Source of the DNA: Caldilineae bacterium
Lineage (GTDB): Bacteria; Chloroflexota; Anaerolineae; J102
Direction of reading: 5' to 3'
Assembly: GCA_003694905.1 (NCBI GenBank)
Contig: RFJM01000183.1
Location: 1 to 10,760, forward strand
DNA length: 10,760 bases
The notes beneath the pieces were generated by a model. The model was not told the DNA's origin and did no database searches. It worked only from the letters and a program-made list of their open reading frames with translations. Shown here piece after piece: positions 7,306 to 10,760 of this stretch; the stretch's first letter is position 1, and the number at the start of each line of letters is the position of its first letter. The translations under genes and the position numbers were made by a program.

Positions 7306-7991
7306 GGTTTTGCCGTGACGAAGATGCGGTAGAAAGTGAGGAAGAGGACGCCAACTGCCGCGCCTGCGTACATAGGCCACAGCAAACCGGTATCGGTGCC
7401 GGCCAGCAGGCCATGGAGCGTCACCAGGCCGAAGACCAGGAAACTGGCAAAGTGGATGAGCCGCCAGGCCTTGCGGCCGATGCGTCCCTTGACATAGAAG
7501 CTGAAGCTGACCACCGCCGCCAGGTAGAGGGCGAGCTGGCCCCAACCGGTGCTGAGGGGCCGGTAGCCCACGGCTGCGAAGGGAACGGCAATCTGGGAAA
7601 GGGTATAGCCGATGTAGTCGTCGCCGAGCAGGATGAGCGCATGAAAGACAGCTGCAGCCAGCGACAGGAGGCCGGTAAATTGATGCAGATCGAAGGCTGT
7701 GGGTCCGCCCGGCCAGACGCGGGCCATGCGGTTGGTGATGCTGAGCCCCAGGGCTGTGGACAGCCAGATGAGCAGATAGGCCGCCACGCCCGAAGAGCGG
7801 GCCAGATGCCAGGCGGCTTGCTGGGATGTTATATCACTGATCAGCGTTGGCAGCCAACTCGGCAACAGCCACAGGGCCAGGTTGGCGCCCAACATGGTGC
7901 CGATGATCACCAGCAGCGATGCCTGCCAGGAGATGGCGGGTTCAGGCAGGGGTTCGGTTAGTTCGGTAGGACGGGTAGTAAGCGTTGACAT
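7302..7991 (-). CDS. Ferric-reductase-like transmembrane b-haem protein (YedZ/MsrQ type)
   Basis: This 229-residue integral membrane protein has six predicted helices, at about 22-43, 65-86, 104-122, 133-142/150-165, 177-197 and 203-225. Two histidine pairs with the expected spacing for bis-histidine b-haem binding are visible: H103 with H117 (HX13H) and H180 with H193 (HX12H). These pairs and the general layout match the ferric reductase-like transmembrane domain family, which moves electrons across the membrane. No soluble NAD(P)H/FAD domain is attached, as in MsrQ/YedZ. The start ATG 7991 lies 50 bases inside the end of apbE, and the stop overlaps the regulator start by 4 bases, so it is embedded in the unit. 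Its partner could be a flavinylated or haem protein supplied by neighbours. MsrP, the usual partner of MsrQ, is not in the window. An iron-reductase activity is possible but not shown. Confidence 0.85.
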   Translation of the reverse strand: MSTLTTRPTELTEPLPEPAISWQASLLVIIGTMLGANLALWLLPSWLPTLISDITSQQAAWHLARSSGVAAYLLIWLSTALGLSITNRMARVWPGGPTAFDLHQFTGLLSLAAAVFHALILLGDDYIGYTLSQIAVPFAAVGYRPLSTGWGQLALYLAAVVSFSFYVKGRIGRKAWRLIHFASFLVFGLVTLHGLLAGTDTGLLWPMYAGAAVGVLFLTFYRIFVTAKP

Positions 7992-8910
7992 AGCGCTTGA
8001 ACGGCTCCGTTTGGTAGGTGCGACCGTCGTTGAGGACGATCAGAGCGGGTATCCAGGGTTGTGACTCCAGCCAGGCCTCGGCCCGCTGCCGGCCCAGCAC
8101 GACCAAAACCAGGGCGAGGACATCCGCCTCGGTGGCGGTGGGTGCGATGACCGAGGCGCTGAGGATCTCGGTCTCGGCAGGGCCGGCACTGCCGGGGTCG
8201 ATGAGATGGTGCATGAGGCGGCCGTTGCGGCGCCAGCGGCGGAAGTCGGTGCCCGAGGTGGCGAGGCCACCGCGCGCCAGGGTCAGGTTGACCAGGTCGT
8301 CGTCCGGCCAGAGGGGATCGGCGATCCCCACCTGCCAGCCCGACTCGAGCGGGGGCGGATCTCCGAAGGCCAGGTCGCCGCCGGCGTCGATCAGGGCGGG
8401 CCCGTAGGGCGCCAGGATCTCCAGCGCCCGGTCGGCCGCCCAGCCCTTGGCGATACCCCCGAGATCCAGCCGCACGCCCTCCGGCAGTGTAATCAGATGC
8501 TCTTTGCGATCGAGACCGATCTGCCGCCAGTGCTGGGCCTGTGCCTCGCTGAGGGCAAGCGGCGCTGCCGTAGAGCGGGTATCTAACTGCTCGAAGGAGC
8601 GATCGTAGCCTGCAGCAATCAGGGCCTGACCGACGGTAGGGTCGAAGATGCCGTTGGTGCGCTCGGCTGCAGCCAGCGCCTCCTGGGTGACGTCCCAGAG
8701 AAGGGGGTCGGCCCGGAAGGGCCGTCCGGCAGCGGCATTGAGCCGGCTGAGCTCGCTATCCGGCCGAAAACGGCTGAGCCTGGCCTCGACTTCCTGCATC
8801 CACTCTTCGACGCTCCGGAGCGCTATCTGGGCCTCGTTGGTATCTGAGTAGACCCAGGCGCTCATGGTGCAGTTCATGGCTCGGAAGTGGTGTGAGTACA
8901 ACCTGTTCAT
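7942..8910 (-). CDS. apbE: FAD:protein FMN transferase (ApbE family)
   Basis: This 322-residue protein has ApbE hallmarks. Numbered from ATG 8910, these are the N-terminal YSHHFRAMNCTMSAWV strand, SELSRLNAAAG, GIFDPTVG, VRLDLGGIAKGWAADRA (D149, K155), LIDAGGDLAFG (D175, D179), ATSGTDFRRW, MHHLIDP (H235) and the C-terminal TATEADVLALVLVVLG (D263). The family splits FAD and attaches FMN to a Thr or Ser of target proteins, in an Mg2+-dependent reaction on the outer face of the membrane. No clear signal peptide or lipobox is seen, so its location is uncertain. The conserved metal-site block usually reads AD-x-L-(S/A)-T; here the Thr position is L267. ATG 8910 is preferred: an upstream GTG at 8973 would place a strong hairpin inside the coding region. 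The neighbouring b-haem membrane gene fits a flavin/haem electron-transfer unit. No protein with the usual acceptor motif (D-x-x-(S/T)-G-A-T) is visible in this window. Confidence 0.9.
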   Translation of the reverse strand: MNRLYSHHFRAMNCTMSAWVYSDTNEAQIALRSVEEWMQEVEARLSRFRPDSELSRLNAAAGRPFRADPLLWDVTQEALAAAERTNGIFDPTVGQALIAAGYDRSFEQLDTRSTAAPLALSEAQAQHWRQIGLDRKEHLITLPEGVRLDLGGIAKGWAADRALEILAPYGPALIDAGGDLAFGDPPPLESGWQVGIADPLWPDDDLVNLTLARGGLATSGTDFRRWRRNGRLMHHLIDPGSAGPAETEILSASVIAPTATEADVLALVLVVLGRQRAEAWLESQPWIPALIVLNDGRTYQTEPFKRYVNAYYPSYRTNRTPA

Positions 8911-8925
8911 CGTCGTTTCAAGAAG

Positions 8926-8955
8926 CTTCCCCGGCGAGGGGGCTCGCCGGGGAAG
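8926..8955 (-). terminator. Strong hairpin between the small membrane gene and apbE: attenuator-like
   Basis: The arms 8926-8938 (CTTCCCCGGCGAG) and 8943-8955 are a perfect 13-base-pair inverted repeat around a 4-base loop (GGGG on +, CCCC on -). The hairpin lies in the 59-base gap between the stop at 8970 and apbE ATG 8910. The bases after it on the - strand (CTTCTTGAAACG) are only partly T-rich. It may therefore act as a partial terminator or RNA-stabilising element that sets different levels for the first two genes and the downstream enzymes. Confidence 0.6.
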
Positions 8956-8969
8956 GGGTGATGGGGGTC

Positions 8970-9368
8970 TCACCGACTGGATCGGGACCGTACCACCGGC
9001 CGGGAGATGACCGGCCGGGACACGGCAGGAATGGGCTGCAAGACCACCGTTTCGGGAATCGGGTCCAGGGTGAGCTGGGCCACATCGCCGCCGGGTGGGG
9101 GAACCACCGTGGGGATGGGTGCCAGCTCGATGCTGGTGGCGGCCGGCTGGGTAGGCGCCGCCTGCTGCGGCGCTGCCGAGACCAGCAAGGGCTCGCCCGC
9201 GAAGCCGGGGTCCACCGCGGCCGACTTGTCGACCTGTTGGGCCAGGGCTACCCAGCCCATCATGGTACCACCAAGGGTCAGGGCAGCCAGCAGAGCGCGT
9301 GCGCCGTAAGGCTTACGCTGCTTCTTCCGCGGCTTCCTGCGCCTAGTCGTCGTCGTACTCTCGCTCAT
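8970..9368 (-). CDS. Small basic, proline-rich single-pass membrane protein, unrecognised
   Basis: The family is not recognised. The 132-residue product has a short Ser/Thr N-terminus, a strongly basic cluster at 9-19 (RRRKPRKKQRK), one membrane helix at about 22-43 (ARALLAALTLGGTMMGWVALA) and an external tail rich in Pro, Val, Gln and Ala. The tail holds repetitive IP/VP phrases (ELAPIPTVVPPPGG, LDPIPETVVLQPIP, SRPVISRPVVRSR). The positive-inside rule predicts N-in, C-out. No Cys, haem motif or flavin-acceptor motif is present. ATG 9368 is preferred because GCGAGG lies five bases before it. Alternatives are ATG 9383 and GTG 9413, adding 5 and 15 residues. The first 26 bases overlap the preceding gene and come from the repeat at 9361-9432. 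Reading-frame integrity and operon position make it a real gene. A scaffold or stalk for the electron-transfer module is conjecture. Confidence 0.75.
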   Translation of the reverse strand: MSESTTTTRRRKPRKKQRKPYGARALLAALTLGGTMMGWVALAQQVDKSAAVDPGFAGEPLLVSAAPQQAAPTQPAATSIELAPIPTVVPPPGGDVAQLTLDPIPETVVLQPIPAVSRPVISRPVVRSRSSR

Positions 9369-9942
9369 GTTCGCCTCGCTCATGTTCGTAGCGGTCGTCG
9401 TAGCCGCGTTCACGTTCGTAGCGGTCGTCGTCTCGAGGCGCAGTAACCTGCTCCTGGAAGGCGATCTGGCCCTGTACCTGATTCAGCTGAGTCTGCAGAG
9501 TCTGGATGATCTGGTTGCTTTCTTCCAGCCGCTGGCGATAGACCTGTTCTCGTTGCAAGAGCTCCTGGTTCTGTGCCTGCAGCTTCTGCAGTTGCTCGTA
9601 GGCCTGCTTCAGTTGGGTATTGGCCTGCTCGATCTGCTGCCGGTAGGCCTCTTCCCGTTGCTGGAAGACTTCCAGCATCTGGGTGTTCGCGGCCGGCGCG
9701 GCCGTGTCCTGAGTGGTGCTTGCATCTACGGCCACGGGGTTCGCCTGCGGCAGGACGTCCGCCTGCGAGGAAACGGCCGCCGGCTCGACCTGCACGACCT
9801 CGGTCTGCGCGGTCGTTGCCGTGTCCGTCAGCTTGGCTTCCGCCTGCCGCAGACCAGGCATGGCCAGGAGCACGACAACAGTTGCTATCACTATGAAGGC
9901 AGTCAGGGAGACTGCGACGAAGGCTGCTGTACGTTGTGACAT
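9343..9942 (-). CDS. Membrane-anchored coiled-coil protein with charged repeat tail, unrecognised
   Basis: The family is not recognised. The 199-residue product has an N-terminal membrane anchor at about 6-28 (AAFVAVSLTAFIVIATVVVLLAM), an Ala/Thr/Val-rich linker at about 35-87 and a long Gln/Glu/Leu heptad-type coiled coil at about 88-165 (e.g. LKQAYEQLQKLQAQNQELLQ). It ends in a tail at 168-199 made of charged decapeptide-like repeats (DDRYERERGY, DDRYEHERGE, HEREYDDD). Topology is probably N-in with the coiled coil outside. The start is secure: AGGAG on the - strand (9950-9954) lies seven bases before ATG 9942, and an upstream in-frame start at 9996 lacks support. It is the first gene of the six-gene unit and sits 142 bases downstream of the Pho-like hexamers. 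The Asp/His/Glu-rich tail could bind metal ions, which is a guess from composition. It could also be an envelope scaffold with no catalytic role. Confidence 0.8.
   Translation of the reverse strand: MSQRTAAFVAVSLTAFIVIATVVVLLAMPGLRQAEAKLTDTATTAQTEVVQVEPAAVSSQADVLPQANPVAVDASTTQDTAAPAANTQMLEVFQQREEAYRQQIEQANTQLKQAYEQLQKLQAQNQELLQREQVYRQRLEESNQIIQTLQTQLNQVQGQIAFQEQVTAPRDDDRYERERGYDDRYEHERGEHEREYDDD
9361..9432. repeat. Short in-frame tandem repeats covering the 9343-9942 / 8970-9368 overlap
   Basis: Two repeat registers are visible on the + strand. TCGCTCATGTTCG occurs at 9361-9373 and 9376-9388 (15-base period). GTTCGTAGCGGTCGTCGT occurs at 9384-9401 and 9414-9431 (30-base period). Both periods are multiples of three, so copies can be gained or lost without a frameshift in either gene. 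On the - strand they encode the charged tail of the coiled-coil protein and, in another frame, two copies of the MSE start of the next gene. Confidence 0.8.
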
Positions 9943-9983
9943 GGTTATTCTCCTGAGGGGGTGATGTTCGGTGAAACTTGGTT

Positions 9984-10008
9984 GGCGTCCGGGCATGTAT
10001 CCGGCGCC
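9984..10008 (-). other. Candidate leader hairpin of the - strand unit
   Basis: GGCG 9984-9987 and CCGG 9989-9992 pair with CCGG 10001-10004 and CGCC 10005-10008. The stem has one bulged base (9988) and an 8-base loop. It would lie in the 5' leader of the coiled-coil gene's message, about 42 bases before the start codon and clear of the Shine-Dalgarno. A stabilising or regulatory role is possible; nothing identifies a riboswitch. Confidence 0.35.
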
Positions 10009-10064
10009 TGGCTCGGGCGGTATTGCATGTTGCCTTCCGCTGTTCGAGCCTGACCAAAGCTTAA

Positions 10065-10070
10065 TGCATA
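10065..10070 (-). promoter_or_regulatory. Possible -10 element of the six-gene unit
   Basis: On the - strand this reads TATGCA, a moderate match to TATAAT. It sits 13 bases downstream of the hexamer array and about 120 bases before ATG 9942. No good -35 is visible, which is common where an OmpR/PhoB-type activator occupies the -35 area. The position relative to the array is the main support. Confidence 0.35.
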
Positions 10071-10083
10071 TCGGCGCAGGATG

Positions 10084-10122
10084 GGTTAATACGCTGTCAT
10101 CTCTGTGTTAAGTGTATGTTAA
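10084..10122 (-). promoter_or_regulatory. Pho-box-like array: four TTAACA-type hexamers at exact 11-base spacing
   Basis: Read on the - strand, the hexamers are TTAACA (10122-10117), TTAACA (10111-10106), ATGACA (10100-10095, 4 of 6 match) and TTAACC (10089-10084, 5 of 6 match). The period is 11 bases throughout, one helical turn. This spacing is typical of tandem binding by OmpR/PhoB-family dimers, and TTAACA-like repeats with about 5-base gaps are the known form of the Bacillus PhoP box. The regulator encoded at 6592-7305 is of that family, so it is the natural candidate to bind here and activate its own unit, and perhaps the divergent cytochrome gene. Confidence 0.6.
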
Positions 10123-10277
10123 GCACGGCGGCGAACACGGCCGAACGCCGTATCTCGCGCTTCGATTCTGCGTTGTTGAAAGTCGACCGGACGCTCATCG
10201 GCGTCTCATGTTGTCTCTACCTCGCTTTAACTTTCACCCCCCACACCCCCTATTCCAGAGCATTAGAGGTGACCGAA

Positions 10278-10379
10278 CCTGTGGTTTCTCAGCCACCACT
10301 CATTCATCCTCGCGCCGTAGCGAGGCAGGGACCGCCCTACAAACGACCTGCCTTCTGCGGCACCACCGTCATTCACAGG
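10278..10379 (+). promoter_or_regulatory. Candidate structured 5' leader that could mask the cytochrome gene's ribosome binding site
   Basis: CCTGTG at 10278-10283 is complementary to CACAGG at 10374-10379, whose last three bases are part of the Shine-Dalgarno AGGAGG. Inside lie a perfect 6-base-pair hairpin (CCTCGC 10308-10313 with GCGAGG 10320-10325). An alternative pairing, GGCAGG 10324-10329 with CCTGCC 10347-10352, would compete with it. Mutually exclusive helices near a Shine-Dalgarno suggest translational control. It matches no riboswitch class that I recognise, and chance pairing in GC-rich DNA is a real alternative. Confidence 0.35.
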
Positions 10380-10382
10380 AGG
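10377..10382 (+). promoter_or_regulatory. Full-consensus Shine-Dalgarno AGGAGG
   Basis: AGGAGG lies seven bases before ATG 10390 and decides the start of the partial cytochrome gene. It is the strongest ribosome binding site in the window. Confidence 0.85.
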
Positions 10383-10389
10383 CCCCTCT

Positions 10390-10760
10390 ATGGACAATCG
10401 TGCTGACCCACGGCCCATTCGCCGCCGATGGCTCTGGCCGTCGCTGATAGTGCTGGCGCTCGTCATTCTGGCCGCGGTCGACATGCGCCAGGCACCTGTC
10501 CAGGCCAAGAGCAACTATCTCACAGCCTTCCGCAGCACATATCCAGGCATCTCCGGCAGCCAACTGGATAGCTGTGCAGTCTGCCACACCAGCATCCCGG
10601 CGCGCAACGCCTTCGGAGCCGACTATAAGAGCCATGGCCACAGCTTCGTGGCCATCGAGCAACTCGACTCGGATGGCGACGGCTATAGCAACATCGTCGA
10701 GATCCAGGCACTGACCTTCCCCGGCGATCCGGCCAGCCATCCCGCGGGCAACCCCACCCC
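10390..10760 (+). CDS. Secreted CXXCH (c-type haem) protein with calcium-loop motif, 3'-truncated by window edge
   Basis: The frame is open from ATG 10390 to the last base (123 complete codons), so the C-terminus is missing. An N-terminal basic segment and helix (RRRWLWPSLIVLALVILAAV, 11-30) form a signal peptide or anchor. Residues 62-66 are CAVCH, the covalent haem c motif. DSDGDGYSNIVEI at 93-105 looks like a DxDxDG calcium loop (D93, D95, D97, with E104 downstream). FPGDPASHPAGNP follows and may start a proline-rich linker to another domain. Haem attachment would occur outside the cytoplasm. Single-haem proteins with a DxDxDG loop are usually small secreted electron carriers or parts of larger proteins, and the exact family is not recognised. 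It is divergent from the ferric-reductase/ApbE unit and shares its intergenic region, so it could be the external electron partner, but that is inferred. Additional haem motifs may exist beyond the edge. Confidence 0.8.
   Translation, partial: MDNRADPRPIRRRWLWPSLIVLALVILAAVDMRQAPVQAKSNYLTAFRSTYPGISGSQLDSCAVCHTSIPARNAFGADYKSHGHSFVAIEQLDSDGDGYSNIVEIQALTFPGDPASHPAGNPT

Larger units (their letters stand above)
9943..10389. other. Divergent intergenic region between the - strand unit and the + strand cytochrome gene
   Basis: This 447-base stretch has no convincing gene. From left to right it holds the Shine-Dalgarno of the coiled-coil gene (9950-9954), a small bulged hairpin (9984-10008), a possible -10 for the - strand (10065-10070) and the 11-base-spaced hexamer array (10084-10122). 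A 6-base inverted repeat follows (ACGGCG 10125-10130, CGCCGT 10146-10151). After that come a C-rich stretch near 10236-10250 and a structured leader of the + strand gene (10278-10379). I see no convincing -35/-10 pair for the + strand. Confidence 0.6.

Noticed and set aside
7306..7545. N-terminal extension of the response regulator up to 7545
   Set aside because: The added 80 residues are low-complexity shadow sequence of the membrane-protein gene. The receiver domain begins exactly at ATG 7305.
8911..8973. GTG start at 8973 for apbE, which would give a 4-base GTGA overlap with the preceding gene
   Set aside because: It would translate the strong hairpin into a Pro/Arg-rich stretch not expected of ApbE. 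The family strand starts just after ATG 8910. It is not fully excluded.
9361..9432. CRISPR-like or intergenic repeat array
   Set aside because: Units are 15 and 30 bases without unique spacers and lie fully inside coding sequence, so they are in-frame coding repeats.
10278..10360. Possible cobalamin riboswitch, because GACCTGCC at 10345-10352 resembles the end of the B12 box and corrinoid genes are nearby
   Set aside because: The rest of the conserved core is missing (no full B12 box, no clear GCCACTG-type or GAAxxxGGTG segment), and the downstream gene is a cytochrome.
10112..10447. Two overlapping short open frames ahead of the cytochrome gene (10112-10447 and 10116-10406)
   Set aside because: They have no Shine-Dalgarno, start inside the hexamer array and run over the well-supported start at 10390. 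Composition is not gene-like.

Overview
The window looks like high-GC bacterial DNA that carries the Wood-Ljungdahl (reductive acetyl-CoA) pathway. The bacterial-type methyl-branch genes (AcsC, AcsV/RACo and AcsE) point to an anaerobe with acetyl-CoA synthase. The style of the ferric-reductase-like, ApbE and two-component cluster would suit Chloroflexota, but that placement is a guess from general resemblance and no phylogeny was run.

Left part (1-4063, + strand): three genes that carry the methyl group to acetyl-CoA synthase. These are the 3' two-thirds of acsC (large subunit of the corrinoid iron-sulfur protein), acsV (the [2Fe-2S]/ASKHA ATPase that reductively reactivates the corrinoid) and acsE (methyltetrahydrofolate:corrinoid protein methyltransferase). 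AcsE loads the methyl group onto AcsCD, and AcsV rescues the cofactor when it oxidises to Co(II). A strong hairpin lies between acsC and acsV.

Middle (4186-5172, + strand): an endonuclease/exonuclease/phosphatase-fold protein with a signal anchor. Its tail overlaps the tail of the oppositely oriented histidine kinase by 88 bases.

Right part (9942 down to 5085, - strand): a compact six-gene unit. It encodes a membrane-anchored coiled-coil protein, a small basic and proline-rich membrane protein, an ApbE-type FAD:protein FMN transferase, a six-helix ferric-reductase-like b-haem membrane protein, an OmpR/PhoB-type response regulator and its HAMP histidine kinase. Most junctions overlap (26, 50, 4 and 14 bases), so translation is probably coupled. 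The gene content suggests a regulated, flavin- and haem-dependent electron-transfer module of the envelope. The two first genes are unrecognised, and no FMN-acceptor protein is visible.

Divergent region and right edge (9943-10760): a 447-base intergenic region separates this unit from a + strand gene, cut by the window end, for a secreted protein with one CXXCH haem motif and a calcium-binding-like loop. The intergenic region holds four hexamers spaced exactly 11 bases apart that resemble a Pho box (TTAACA-type). They are a plausible target for the response regulator encoded in the same unit.
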